Position numbers and translations under genes: made by a program | NCBI GenBank assembly: GCA_036503065.1 | Contig: DASXXM010000114.1 | Span: forward strand, 1-50,143 | DNA: 50,143 nt | Direction: 5' to 3' | DNA from: DATEPR01 sp036503065 | Lineage (GTDB): Bacteria; Actinomycetota; Actinomycetes; Mycobacteriales; Pseudonocardiaceae | The notes under the pieces: model-generated | What the model was told of the DNA's origin: nothing | Seen by the model: the letters and a program-made list of their open reading frames with translations, nothing else | Databases searched by the model: none | Shown here: positions 1 through 8,572 of the stretch, piece by piece | How positions within the stretch are numbered: the first letter of the stretch is position 1 | Layout: each line of letters opens with the position of its first letter

Positions 1-1
1 G

Positions 2-115
2 ATGTCCCGGCCGCGGTGGCGGGCGCTGGTCCCGGATGGTGATTCCGCGGACGGGGTGGACGAGCAGGGCCGGGTGCTGCTGCCGGTCTGGCAGATCCGC
101 GCCCAACTCAGGTGA
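2..115 (+). CDS. C-terminal tail of an unidentified protein (cut by window edge)
   Basis: The second frame is open from the left edge of the window to a TGA at 113-115 and encodes 37 residues ending GRVLLPVWQIRAQLR. Nearly every codon ends in G or C, as in the real genes nearby, while the other frames do not keep this bias. It stops 4 bp before the convergent stop of the GH9 gene. I read it as the 3' end of a gene entering from the left; the ATG at position 2 is probably internal. Too little is visible to name a family. Confidence 0.5.
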   Translation: MSRPRWRALVPDGDSADGVDEQGRVLLPVWQIRAQLR

Positions 116-119
116 CGGT

Positions 120-2855
120 TCAATGCGGTTCGGTGCCCCACACGAGGGTGCCGTTGACGTAGACGGTGACCGTGGTCGAGTCCGCATACGCGGTCGCGGT
201 GCTGTAGCTGTAGTCGTTGGCCTGGTTGAAGGTTGACCAGTCGGTCTTGTTGAACCGGCTCTGGATGTCGCCGGTGCTCGCGCCCGCGGCCAGGGAGCCG
301 GCGGTGAAGCCCACTTCGAGGTAGTGATCGGCACCGGTCACCGGCGTGGCCAGCGACACGACCCGTTGGGTGACGTTACCGCAGCCGACCGCGGCGTAGT
401 CGCAGTTCACGGTGAAGGTGCTCGCGCCGCTCTCGGCGGTGAACCAGTAGCGCACGGTCACGGTGTTCAGTGGTACGGCCGCGGTGCCGGTGTTCACCAG
501 GTTCAGTCCCGGCTTGATCTGGATGTCGTTCACCGTGGTGTCGTTGTTCTTGTACTGGGCCCGCACCCCGCCGGGCGGTGGCGGGGGTGGCGGCGAGCCC
601 GTCGTCGTCACGGCAACGGTGGCCGATGGCGGTGACGTGTTGCCCAACGCGTCCCTCGCCACCACGTCGAACGTGTAGCCGGTGCCCGCGGACAGGCCCG
701 TCACGGTGACCGTGGTCGTCGTGGTGGACGCGAGCTTCGTACTGACGCCGCCGGCCACCGAGAACACGTCGTAGCCGGCAACGGCGTTGCTGCCGGCGGT
801 GGCCGCGGTCCACGACAGGGTGGCCGCGTTCTGCGTGACACCGCTCGCGGTGACGCCGGTCGGCGCGGACGGCGGCATGCCGGTCTGGCTCGGGCCCGGC
901 CCGGTCCCCCACACCTTCGTCGTGCCGTCATACAGTTCGATGTGGCTGGTGGTGACCGGGGTCGCGCCGTTGCTCAGGCCGACCAGGTCCTGGTAGGACC
1001 AGTCCTTGGTGAAATCGTGCGCGGCCGGGAACGTGATCCGGAACTGCACCTCGCGGTGGAACGCGGACTGGCCGGCGGGCGCGATGTTCTGCCCGGTGCA
1101 GTCGACCGTCACGTAGTAGGTGCTGCCGGCGAACTGCGTGACGCCGGTGGGATTGGCGCACTGGTTGAACGGCGACGTCAGGGTGAGTTGGCTCGGGGTT
1201 TCACCGGGGTCGAGCGTGAAGTAGTAGCGGAACGAGCCGTGCGTGAGCGCCCGCGCCGGCCAGCCGGACTCGTTGACCACCTCGGCCTTGATCTCCACGA
1301 AGTTGGCGCTCGTCGTGTTCGGCGCGGCCTGCATGAACATCTCGGCGCCGGTCGGCTGCTCGGTGGGCGGGAAGTTCGCCCGCGGCGTGCCGCCGAACTC
1401 GCTCGTCAGTTCGGCCAGGTCACCGGAGAACAGCGCGTTGTAGTCCAGCGCGCCCTCGGTCTGCTGGAAGTTGGTCCGCTGGTCGGCGAACGTGTCGCCG
1501 GACGTGGGCCCGCCGACCAGGAGGCCGTAGTCCAGGTGCCTGGTGTTGGTCGGGTCGCTCATGCTCTGGTCCCACGAGTCGTGCGCGGGGCGGTTGTGGA
1601 TGAACTGCGGCCAGGCCGTGTTCGTGCCGCCGTTGGTGAAACCGACCAGGTAGCTCTCGTGGTTGGGGTTGTCGCCCAGGATGTAGTTGATCTGCCGGAC
1701 GGCGAAGTCGTGGTAGGCCTGCTGTCGGGTCGGGTCGGTGCCCTGGGCCTTGAGGTAGTGGGAGAACTCCAGCGCGAGGAACGCCGCGTTGGCCGCGTAC
1801 CTGGCCGTGCCCCAGACGTCCACCTGTGCCTCGCCGCCCGGCGAGACGTTCACGTGGGCGCCGTTGACGCTGCCGGTGGTGAACCAGTCCAGGTTGCGTT
1901 CGGCGTCGGTGACGTACTGCTGCTGGCCGGTGATCTCGGCGAGCAGCACGTAGTCCCCGTAGGACTTGTCGTCCCAGTTGATGGTCCACGCGAACTCGTG
2001 GTTCGTGGTTTGCTGGGCGAAGGGCAGGTGCTGGTAGTAGTTCTCCGCCTTGGTCAGGTAGGTGGTGTCGCCGGTGGCCTTGTAGAGCCAGATCGCGCCC
2101 CACACCAGTTCGTCCCAGTAGCCGCTGAACGAGTGGTAGAAGCTGGACGCCGCGGTGATGCAGGAGTCGTACGTGCCGCGGAAGTCGTCCGCGAACTCGT
2201 ACAGCGACTTGGCCTGGCTCAGCAGCGTGGCCGAGTAGGTCGGGTCGTCGGCCTGGAACACGATCGACGACGAGGCCAGCGCGGCGGCCGCCTCACCGGT
2301 GAGGTCCGAGCCGGGGCAGGACTCGGTGACCGCGAACGACGGCCGCGCGGACGGGTTGACCTCGGCCGGTCCCCAGAAGTTGTGGTCGGTGGCGTCGCCG
2401 ACCTGACCGTAGAACACGTGCGGCGACGGGTGTGCCTTGATGATGTAGTCATCACCCCAGCGCAGGTTGCGTTCCAGGAACTGCCACTGGCCCGACGCCA
2501 CGTAGCCGGCCTTGTCCGCGAGGCCACCCCAGGCCAGCGTGGTCATCGAGTACGCCTCGGGGAAGCCGAACTTGATCTCGTCGCCCGCGTCGTGATAGCC
2601 GCCGGTCAGGTCGACACCGTGGTCGGTGCCGTCGGTCAGGTCCGAAGGCCCACGCCAGAGGACACGGTTGTCCGCGGGCAACGGCCCGGAGCGCTGCGAC
2701 TCGTAGAACAACATCGAGTCCTGCAACGCCTCGGCGTAGTTGAACTCCCCGGTGGGCGACGGCGCCGCATGGGCGGTGGCCGCCAGGGGCACCACCAGCC
2801 CGGCCACCAGAGCGGACAGCGACACTCCGACCAGTGCGGCACGACGCGATGTCAT
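120..2855 (-). CDS. Secreted multidomain GH9 cellulase (GH9-CBM3c-FN3-CBM3)
   Basis: A secreted glycoside hydrolase family 9 enzyme that should cut beta-1,4-glucan, probably as a processive endocellulase. A signal peptide (MTSRRAALVGVSLSALVAGL, ending around AHAA) is followed by the GH9 domain, about residues 35-480. The DAGD motif near residue 89 holds the catalytic Asp pair, and TEGALDYNA near 469 holds the general-acid Glu. A CBM3c-like module (about 495-650) sits directly behind the catalytic domain, the arrangement associated with processivity in GH9 theme B enzymes. Then come a fibronectin III domain (about 662-750), a proline linker, and a C-terminal CBM3 (about 762-911). The order resembles Thermobifida Cel9A, but with CBM3 instead of CBM2 at the end. 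I chose ATG 2855; an in-frame GTG lies 9 bp upstream. It is divergent from the GH5 cellulase gene. Confidence 0.93.
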   Translation of the reverse strand: MTSRRAALVGVSLSALVAGLVVPLAATAHAAPSPTGEFNYAEALQDSMLFYESQRSGPLPADNRVLWRGPSDLTDGTDHGVDLTGGYHDAGDEIKFGFPEAYSMTTLAWGGLADKAGYVASGQWQFLERNLRWGDDYIIKAHPSPHVFYGQVGDATDHNFWGPAEVNPSARPSFAVTESCPGSDLTGEAAAALASSSIVFQADDPTYSATLLSQAKSLYEFADDFRGTYDSCITAASSFYHSFSGYWDELVWGAIWLYKATGDTTYLTKAENYYQHLPFAQQTTNHEFAWTINWDDKSYGDYVLLAEITGQQQYVTDAERNLDWFTTGSVNGAHVNVSPGGEAQVDVWGTARYAANAAFLALEFSHYLKAQGTDPTRQQAYHDFAVRQINYILGDNPNHESYLVGFTNGGTNTAWPQFIHNRPAHDSWDQSMSDPTNTRHLDYGLLVGGPTSGDTFADQRTNFQQTEGALDYNALFSGDLAELTSEFGGTPRANFPPTEQPTGAEMFMQAAPNTTSANFVEIKAEVVNESGWPARALTHGSFRYYFTLDPGETPSQLTLTSPFNQCANPTGVTQFAGSTYYVTVDCTGQNIAPAGQSAFHREVQFRITFPAAHDFTKDWSYQDLVGLSNGATPVTTSHIELYDGTTKVWGTGPGPSQTGMPPSAPTGVTASGVTQNAATLSWTAATAGSNAVAGYDVFSVAGGVSTKLASTTTTTVTVTGLSAGTGYTFDVVARDALGNTSPPSATVAVTTTGSPPPPPPPGGVRAQYKNNDTTVNDIQIKPGLNLVNTGTAAVPLNTVTVRYWFTAESGASTFTVNCDYAAVGCGNVTQRVVSLATPVTGADHYLEVGFTAGSLAAGASTGDIQSRFNKTDWSTFNQANDYSYSTATAYADSTTVTVYVNGTLVWGTEPH

Positions 2856-2983
2856 GGCTGCCACGACACGGCGGCGGGCGGTGTCGTGTCAACGCGCCCA
2901 CCGTTTCCGCTGATCAACACTTGTATCCGGATGAAAGTTTCCGCGTACGCCAGCGCCTTTCCGGCAGACCTTGCCGTGACAAC

Positions 2984-2993
2984 GAAACGTTTC
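2984..2993. promoter_or_regulatory. Palindrome GAAACGTTTC between divergent cellulase genes, LacI-type operator candidate
   Basis: A perfect 10-bp palindrome with a central CG lies in the 177-bp gap between the divergent GH9 and GH5 genes, 39 bp before the GH5 ATG. LacI-family repressors, including CebR-type cellobiose repressors in actinomycetes, bind palindromes with a central CG. The sequence is not the classical CebR box (TGGGAGCGCTCCCA). The role is inference from symmetry and position. Confidence 0.45.
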
Positions 2994-3032
2994 TACGGTC
3001 CCGGCAGGGACTCACCGGCGAGAGGATTGGCA

Positions 3033-4778
3033 ATGAGGATCAAGTCGCTGGTGGTAGTGGGCGCCGTTGTCATCCTGGGTCTGGGTGGCGCGGCGGTGAC
3101 CGCACCGGGCGCCACGGCGGCCACCTCGACCTGCGCGGTCGCCTACAGCGTCGGCAACAACTGGGTGGGTGGCTTCCAGGCCGGTGTCACGATCACCAAC
3201 AACGGACCGGCGATCTCGAACTGGACGCTGGCCTTCGCGTTCCCGAACGACCAGCAGGTCACCAACGGCTGGAACGGCGTCTTCACCCAGAACGGCCAGG
3301 TACTCCAGGTCGCGAGCCAGAGCTACAACGGCGCGCTGGCCACGGGCGCGAGTGCCACCATCGGGTTCACCGGATCCGTCGGCGCCACGAACGGGATTCC
3401 CACCTACTTCACGGTGAACGGCTTGGCGTGCAACGGCGCCGCCCAGGTCCCGTTCGTGGCACTCACCAGCCCGGCGGCCGGCCAGGGCTACGCACCCGCG
3501 GCCGGCGTCACCGTCGCGGCCACCGCCAGCGAGCCCAACGCGACGATCACCAAGGTCCAGTTCCTCGCCACGTCGGTGATCCCCGGCACGTCGAAGACCC
3601 CGGTGGTCATCGGCACCGCCACTGCCAGCCCGTACACGGCCACCTGGCCGAGTGTGCCGGCCGGTTACTACGACCTGACCGCCGTGGCCACCGACAGCGC
3701 GGGCGTCACCGCGACCTCACCGCCGATCCTGATCAACGTGGTGTCCGCGACTTCCACCGCGCCGCAACTGCACGTCAGCGGGCACCAGGTGGTGGACGCG
3801 AGCGGCAAAACCGTTGTGCTGCACGGGGTGAACCGCTCCGGGGCCGAGTTCGCGTGCGTGCAGAACACCGGGATCTTCAACGGCCCGATGGACCAGGCGT
3901 CCGTCACCGCGATGAAGGAATGGGGCATCACGTCGGTACGCGTCCCACTGAACGAGGCCTGCTGGAACGCTGAATCCTATGTTCCCGCAACGGCTTCAGG
4001 AGCCGTCTATCAGGCCGCCGTCAAGTCGTACGTCAGCCTGCTCAACGACAACGGCATCGTGGCGATCCTGGACCTGCACTGGACCGACGGGGCGTACACC
4101 GGCAGGGCGTCCGCGTGCGCGTCGGCGCAGGCCCTCTGCCAGAAGCCGATGCCGGACCTGGCGCAGGCCGTGCCGTTCTGGACCAGTGTGGCCAGCACGT
4201 TCAAGGGCAACGACGCGGTGATCCTGGATCTGTTCAACGAGCCCCATCCGGACATCGCGCTGGGCAACGAAGCCCAGGGTTGGCAGTGCTGGCGCGACGG
4301 TGGCGCCGCCTGCTCCCCCGGACTCGGCTTCCCGGTGGCCGGCATGCAGTCCATGATCAACGCGGTCCGGTCGACCGGCGCCGACAACGTCCTGATGCTG
4401 GGCGGCCTGACCTGGTCAAACGACATGACCCAGTGGCTGAGTCACGAGCCGACCGACCCGGACAACGACCTGGTCGCCTCCTGGCATTCCTACAATTTCA
4501 ACGCCTGCGTCACCCTGTCCTGCTGGACCGGTCAGATCGCGCCGGTCGCCGCCGCGGTCCCGGTCATCACCGGCGAAATCGGCGAGAACGAGTGCTCCGA
4601 CACGTACATCACCCCGCTGATGAACTGGTTGGACACCCAGCACATCGGGTATCTGGCGTGGACGTGGAACGCATGGGGCTGCGCTCAGGGGAACGTGCTG
4701 ATCAACGACTACACCGGCAGTCCGACCGCGTACGGCGCCGGGTTCGAGACACACCTACAGTCACTCGCCGGCGGCTGA
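3033..4778 (+). CDS. Secreted GH5 endoglucanase with N-terminal CBM2
   Basis: A secreted endo-beta-1,4-glucanase of 581 aa. A signal peptide starting MRIKSLVVVGAVVILGLGG is followed by a CBM2 cellulose-binding domain (about residues 31-135; NNWVGGF and NGWNG are family motifs), a bacterial Ig-like domain (about 140-240), and a GH5 catalytic domain (about 245-581). The acid/base Glu is in DLFNEPHPD (near 403) and the nucleophile Glu is in VITGEIGE (near 514). The frame is open far upstream (from 942), but that extension is the antisense of the GH9 gene. The ATG at 3033 opens directly onto the signal peptide and is the true start. The gene is divergent from the GH9 cellulase and convergent with the kinase that carries its own CBM2. 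Confidence 0.93.
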   Translation: MRIKSLVVVGAVVILGLGGAAVTAPGATAATSTCAVAYSVGNNWVGGFQAGVTITNNGPAISNWTLAFAFPNDQQVTNGWNGVFTQNGQVLQVASQSYNGALATGASATIGFTGSVGATNGIPTYFTVNGLACNGAAQVPFVALTSPAAGQGYAPAAGVTVAATASEPNATITKVQFLATSVIPGTSKTPVVIGTATASPYTATWPSVPAGYYDLTAVATDSAGVTATSPPILINVVSATSTAPQLHVSGHQVVDASGKTVVLHGVNRSGAEFACVQNTGIFNGPMDQASVTAMKEWGITSVRVPLNEACWNAESYVPATASGAVYQAAVKSYVSLLNDNGIVAILDLHWTDGAYTGRASACASAQALCQKPMPDLAQAVPFWTSVASTFKGNDAVILDLFNEPHPDIALGNEAQGWQCWRDGGAACSPGLGFPVAGMQSMINAVRSTGADNVLMLGGLTWSNDMTQWLSHEPTDPDNDLVASWHSYNFNACVTLSCWTGQIAPVAAAVPVITGEIGENECSDTYITPLMNWLDTQHIGYLAWTWNAWGCAQGNVLINDYTGSPTAYGAGFETHLQSLAGG

Positions 4779-5125
4779 TCAACACTGGCTCACTCGACTG
4801 GTCAAACTTCCGCCGAGTTATCCACAACTGGCCAGTACCTAACCCATTCGGGGCTTGACAAGAGTACCTTGAGAAAGGGCCGAAGCCCCCGGTGGTTGGG
4901 CGGGGGACTGTCCTTTGTGGGCGTCGTCGCTCGAGTCTACTGCTTCGGGCGGTTTGTTGGTCGGTTTGCCAGGCCCGTGGCGAAGCCGATTCCGCATGTC
5001 AAAGGCCATTTCGGTGGTCAGGTCACTGGCCTGGGGTGGTTGGGCGGCAGCCTGCCCCGCGGTTCGGCGGCGTCGCGTGTGCATGCCGCTACGTTTGGCC
5101 ATCGACAATGCGGGCGGCGAAATCG
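4779..5125. other. 347-bp gap between convergent genes; weak hairpin, no gene
   Basis: No convincing coding frame. A 7-bp inverted repeat, GGGGCTT at 4850-4856 and AAGCCCC at 4883-4889, with a 26-nt loop is the best candidate for a termination hairpin after the GH5 gene, but it is weak and has no T-run. A perfect DnaA-box sequence, TTATCCACA, occurs once at 4818-4826; a single box is not an origin. Confidence 0.4.
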
Positions 5126-6418
5126 TTACAGGGTATGGCAAATCAGCGTGGGCTGCGTTGGGGTCGCCGTTGGCGGCGTCGCGGCGATCAGACCGAATGT
5201 GGTTGTTGACGCGGCGTCCAGGTGAGCGTTCCAGGTCGCGCTGTCCACCGTCACCGCGGAACCGTGCACGGTCCATACCCCGTTCCAGAGCCCTTCGATG
5301 TGGTGGCCGCCCGGAAGTGTCCAGTCGACCTGCCAACCGAAGACGCTGGTGGCGCTGGTGTTCCGCACGGTCACCTGGACCTGGTAGCCGCCGGGCCACA
5401 CATTGGTCACCTCGTACTGGGCGGCGCACCCGGTCGGCGTCGGGTGCGCGATCCTGGGCTGCGCTGGGCTCGCAATCGGCGTGGTGCCAGGGCTCAGGGA
5501 CGTGCCGATCAGCACACCCAGTGCCAGCAACGCGATGCCGACGACCCCGGCCGTGGCCAAACGCCTGCGGGAACGCCGGACACGGAGCAGGCGGGTCGCG
5601 GGGTGCGGCCGGGGTGGTGGCAGCGGGCGGTTGTCCAGAACGGCGTCGAACAAGCTCCGGGCCTCGGCCATGGTCGGCCGGCCCGCCGGGTCGCGGTGCA
5701 GCAACCGGACGAGTACGTCGCCGAGCGGCCCGGGATGCGCGGGTGGCGGGACCTCGTCGTTGGCGGCTCGGATGAGGACGGTGATCGGGTTGTCGTCGGT
5801 GCCGAACGGTGGCCTGCCCTCCAGTGCGTGGTACAGCGTGGCGCCGAGGGAGAACACGTCCGCGGGGTAACCGGCCTCTCCCCCGTTGGCGACCTCCGGG
5901 GCCAGGTAGGCGGGGGTGCCGGCGATGATCCCGCCGCCGGTGATCGTGCTTTCGCCGTGGGCGCGGGCGATGCCGAAGTCGGCGAGCTTCGCCACGCCCG
6001 ACGACGTGATCAGCACGTTGGCCGGTGTGACGTCGCGGTGCACGATCCCTTCGCCGTGCGCGGCCATCAGCGCGGACGCCAACTCGCCGCCGATGGTCGC
6101 CACCTGCTGCGGGGGCAACAGCGAACGGTCGCGCAGGATGTCCGCGAGGCTGCGTGATGGCAGGTACTCCATGACCAGGTACCGCGCGTCGTCCTGGTCG
6201 ACGATGTCGTGGACCGTGACCGCGTGCGGATGCCGCAACCTGGCGGCGAGCCGGGCCTCGCGAGCCGCACGTTGCCCATCCGACGCGGCGAGCTGCTTTA
6301 CCGCGACGACACGATCCAGCCGCTCGTCCCGTGCCTGCCAGACCACACCCATCGCGCCGCGACCGACCTCGCCCAGCAGTCGGTACCGGCCGGCAATCAG
6401 CGTACCTTCGCCGATCAC
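5126..6418 (-). CDS. Transmembrane Ser/Thr protein kinase with extracellular CBM2 cellulose-binding domain
   Basis: A PknB-type (Hanks) kinase of 430 aa. The glycine-rich loop GEVGRGAMG, the lysine in VAVKQLA (near 40), the catalytic loop IVHRDVTPAN (near 125) and DFG (near 148) are all present, so it should be active. One transmembrane segment follows at about 289-311 (VVGIALLALGVLIG). The outside part, about 331-430, matches CBM2. It keeps the three aromatic positions that form the cellulose-binding face, in NVWPGGY, GLWNGVW and ATWNAH. The GTG start has a GGAGG 5 bp upstream. It lies next to two cellulase genes, so I infer a sensor of cellulose or a released glucan. PASTA or other sensors are usual in this position, and CBM2 is unusual. 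Its substrate is unknown. Confidence 0.9.
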   Translation of the reverse strand: MIGEGTLIAGRYRLLGEVGRGAMGVVWQARDERLDRVVAVKQLAASDGQRAAREARLAARLRHPHAVTVHDIVDQDDARYLVMEYLPSRSLADILRDRSLLPPQQVATIGGELASALMAAHGEGIVHRDVTPANVLITSSGVAKLADFGIARAHGESTITGGGIIAGTPAYLAPEVANGGEAGYPADVFSLGATLYHALEGRPPFGTDDNPITVLIRAANDEVPPPAHPGPLGDVLVRLLHRDPAGRPTMAEARSLFDAVLDNRPLPPPRPHPATRLLRVRRSRRRLATAGVVGIALLALGVLIGTSLSPGTTPIASPAQPRIAHPTPTGCAAQYEVTNVWPGGYQVQVTVRNTSATSVFGWQVDWTLPGGHHIEGLWNGVWTVHGSAVTVDSATWNAHLDAASTTTFGLIAATPPTATPTQPTLICHTL

Positions 6419-6665
6419 GACGACCTCCGCACTCAGCAGTACTTTCCCCGCAAGCCTAGCCTGTGGCTACGTCACCGTGAGCTCGCTGATCCGGAGGAAC
6501 GATCCCCAGGACCCTGACTCGTTCTATCTCGAATACCAACGAAAACGCCGCCCGTATTCACTGCGGTCTTCCTCGGCGACCTCATGCAGTTGACCCAGGC
6601 TGCCCATCAGATTCGCGACGTCGACCGCCGCCGGAGACGTAGCCGTCTTGCCGATACGGCAACCA

Positions 6666-6932
6666 ATGATCACGTGCCACCATCGGTACGTGGACAAATC
6701 GCGACCTCGCATAGACGTAATCACGATCGGAGATGTTGCACAGGCGCGTGGCGTGCCGGTCGAGCAACTCCTGAACGACATGTGTCGGAACGCGCTCATG
6801 GTCCGTAGGAAAGACGGTTCGTACGCGCCGACCAACTACGCCATCCAGGCAGGCGCGCTGGTCTTCGTCGGCCACGACGATACGGACGACGACGCGAAAA
6901 CCGGCTGGGACATCGACATCGACCTCGACTGA
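6666..6932 (+). CDS. Small hypothetical protein (88 aa)
   Basis: I do not recognise the family. The predicted protein contains a stretch IGDVAQARGVPVEQLLND that looks helical, a middle part NALMVRRKDGSYAPTNYA, and a strongly acidic C-terminus (DDTDDDAKTGWDIDIDLD). The last two-thirds has the strong G/C third-position bias of real genes here; the first 20 codons do not, so the start may lie downstream. The alternatives are TTG 6648, ATG 6666 (used) and GTG 6690, none with a clear ribosome-binding site. It stands alone between the kinase and the toxin region. Confidence 0.5.
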   Translation: MITCHHRYVDKSRPRIDVITIGDVAQARGVPVEQLLNDMCRNALMVRRKDGSYAPTNYAIQAGALVFVGHDDTDDDAKTGWDIDIDLD

Positions 6933-6977
6933 CAGCCCCCTGCGTTGGCCGGCTGCGCGGAGCGCTTGCCAGCGACA

Positions 6978-7214
6978 TCAGCGCGACAGGATCTTGTCGG
7001 CAAGTTTCTTGACGTGAGGCGCACTCGCCGCGGCGCGCCAACCGGCGGGTGAGGACTCGCCGGCCGGAGTCCCGCTGCGCCCATACGCCGCCGGGCCGCT
7101 GACTTCGGTCACCGCCGGCCGATCGGTCACCGCGACACGGAACCATCCGCCCTCGCGCGGCGTCCCAGCGATCGCGATAACTTGACTGTGACGTTCCGAC
7201 GATTGGGGAGGCAC
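6978..7214 (-). CDS. Possible small hypothetical protein (78 aa)
   Basis: A GTG-initiated frame divergent from the YbaB gene, its start only 2 bp from that gene's GTG. The middle (EGGWFRVAVTDRPAVTEVSGPAAYG) has third-position G/C bias and an Ala/Pro/Gly-rich run follows. There is no clear ribosome-binding site, and its start lies inside the ribosome-binding region of the YbaB gene. It could be a chance frame in a 284-bp gap. No family recognised. Confidence 0.3.
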   Translation of the reverse strand: MPPQSSERHSQVIAIAGTPREGGWFRVAVTDRPAVTEVSGPAAYGRSGTPAGESSPAGWRAAASAPHVKKLADKILSR

Positions 7215-7216
7215 CG

Positions 7217-7795
7217 GTGACCGAACCAGGGTTCACCGCAGCGCGGGTGGCCGAGCTTCAGCGGGAGGCCGACGGCACGATGGCCGCGTTGGCGGACCGG
7301 ATCACGGCTGCCGCGCAGGTGCGCGAGCGCGCGATGTCGGTGTCCGGCAAGGCGAGTTCACAGGACGGCTCGGTTACCGTGGTCGTGGACTCGACCGGTG
7401 TCGTCACGTCGCTCACGCTTGCGCCGACCGTGTTCGACCGCACGACGCCGGAGAAGCTGGCCTCGACCTTGGTGGCAGTCATCCAGCAGGCGGCGACCAG
7501 GGCGCGGACGGACATGGCGGCGGCGATGGCACCGCTGCGCGCCGGCGGTGACGCCGCCCGCAAGGCGGCCGCGGGTGTCCCCGAGCTGAGCGCTCTGCGG
7601 TTCGACGTGCCCGAGGTCCCGCACACCGCGGTGGACCGGAGCGGCGCACCGGATCCGTGGGCCGGCGTGACTCCCGATGCCGAGCCCACTCCTGCGCCGG
7701 CACCGGGGTCGCGACGCGGCCCGGCACCGGCAGTTCAGGAAGAAGCCGACGATGCACCCGCGCAGGGCTGGGTCAACGTGGAAAGGCCCTGGTGA
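7217..7795 (+). CDS. YbaB/EbfC family protein, first gene of the toxin locus
   Basis: A 192-aa protein whose first ~105 residues fit the YbaB/EbfC fold: a long N-terminal helix (RVAELQREADGTMAALADRITAAAQ), a beta strand pair (DGSVTVVVDSTGVVTSLTLA), then a second long helix. The C-terminal ~80 residues are Pro/Ala-rich and low-complexity. Classical YbaB binds DNA, but in actinomycetes such proteins often sit just before WXG100-like and large toxin genes, as here, and may serve secretion or toxin handling instead; that role is inference. The GTG start is set by a strong GGGGAGG at 7205-7211. It is followed after 7 bp by the CpnT-like gene. Confidence 0.8.
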   Translation: MTEPGFTAARVAELQREADGTMAALADRITAAAQVRERAMSVSGKASSQDGSVTVVVDSTGVVTSLTLAPTVFDRTTPEKLASTLVAVIQQAATRARTDMAAAMAPLRAGGDAARKAAAGVPELSALRFDVPEVPHTAVDRSGAPDPWAGVTPDAEPTPAPAPGSRRGPAPAVQEEADDAPAQGWVNVERPW

Positions 7796-7802
7796 CTGAC
7801 GT

Positions 7803-8564
7803 ATGGGTGTCGTACTGCCGAGCGCCCTTGACTGGGTACTCCAGTTGATCGGGATCAACTGGCCCAACATCGACGAGGACCAGTTGCGGTCGAGCGCGAC
7901 CGAGCTGCGCCAGATCTCCTCGGAGCTGACCAGCAACACCGGTGACGCGCAGTCCCAGATCGAGCAGATGCTCAACCTGAACAAGTCGCAGTCGCTGGCC
8001 AACTTCGAGGCGCTGTGGAGCAAGGTCGCGAAGGGACATCTGCCGCAGTTGGGCCAGGGCATGAACCTGCTCGCCGACGGACTCGACGTCTCCGCGGTCG
8101 TCGTCACGGGGATGAAGGTCGCCGCGATCGTCCAGCTCGGCATCCTGGCGGCCGAGATCATCGCCGACCAGGCCGCCGCCCCGTTCACGTTCGGCGCGTC
8201 CGAGGCCGCGATTCCCGTCGAGACCGAGGCGACCTCGCAGATCGTCGACCAGATCATCAAACAGGCCGTGAACCAGGTCGAGCAGCAACTCATCCAGGCG
8301 GTGGAGGGGCCGATCTTCAACGCACTGGACAGCGCGGCCGGGGAAATGGCCGGCCAGTTGCTCGGTGACGCGCTCGGCACGCACAGCGGCCTCGACCTCA
8401 ATGCGGTCGGTTCGGCCGCGTCGTCCGGTTTCGGTCAAGGCATACAGGACTCCGAACAGCAACTCGGCAGCATGGTCGGCATCAGCGGCCCGGCAGGGTC
8501 ATCCGGCGGGAATACGGGCAACGGCGGCCAGGCGGCTGCCCCGGCCGCGGGCCAACAGGCGTAA
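7803..8564 (+). CDS. CpnT N-terminal-like (WXG100-type) protein
   Basis: A 253-aa, mostly helical protein. The opening LDWVLQLIGINWPNIDEDQLRSSATELRQI and the following amphipathic helices resemble the N-terminal domain of CpnT-like toxins, a WXG100-related targeting module linked to type VII (ESX) secretion. Residues from about 95 on contain hydrophobic helices (VVVTGMKVAAIVQLGILAAEII) and a Gly/Ser/Ala-rich tail. In related proteins this domain is fused to a toxin. Here it is a separate gene 8 bp before the Rhs toxin gene, so it may be a secretion partner or adaptor for it. No catalytic domain is visible. Confidence 0.7.
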   Translation: MGVVLPSALDWVLQLIGINWPNIDEDQLRSSATELRQISSELTSNTGDAQSQIEQMLNLNKSQSLANFEALWSKVAKGHLPQLGQGMNLLADGLDVSAVVVTGMKVAAIVQLGILAAEIIADQAAAPFTFGASEAAIPVETEATSQIVDQIIKQAVNQVEQQLIQAVEGPIFNALDSAAGEMAGQLLGDALGTHSGLDLNAVGSAASSGFGQGIQDSEQQLGSMVGISGPAGSSGGNTGNGGQAAAPAAGQQA

Positions 8565-8572
8565 TCGGGGGC

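Noticed and set aside
942..3032. Long upstream open frame in phase with the GH5 gene
   Set aside because: It is the complement of the GH9 gene, shows no domain, and the signal peptide begins at 3033.
4818..4826. Perfect DnaA box TTATCCACA
   Set aside because: Only one copy, no AT-rich unwinding region and no dnaA/dnaN nearby, so not an origin.
4855..4860. TTGACA resembling a -35 box after the GH5 gene
   Set aside because: No -10-like hexamer at 16-19 bp and no gene in the right direction downstream.
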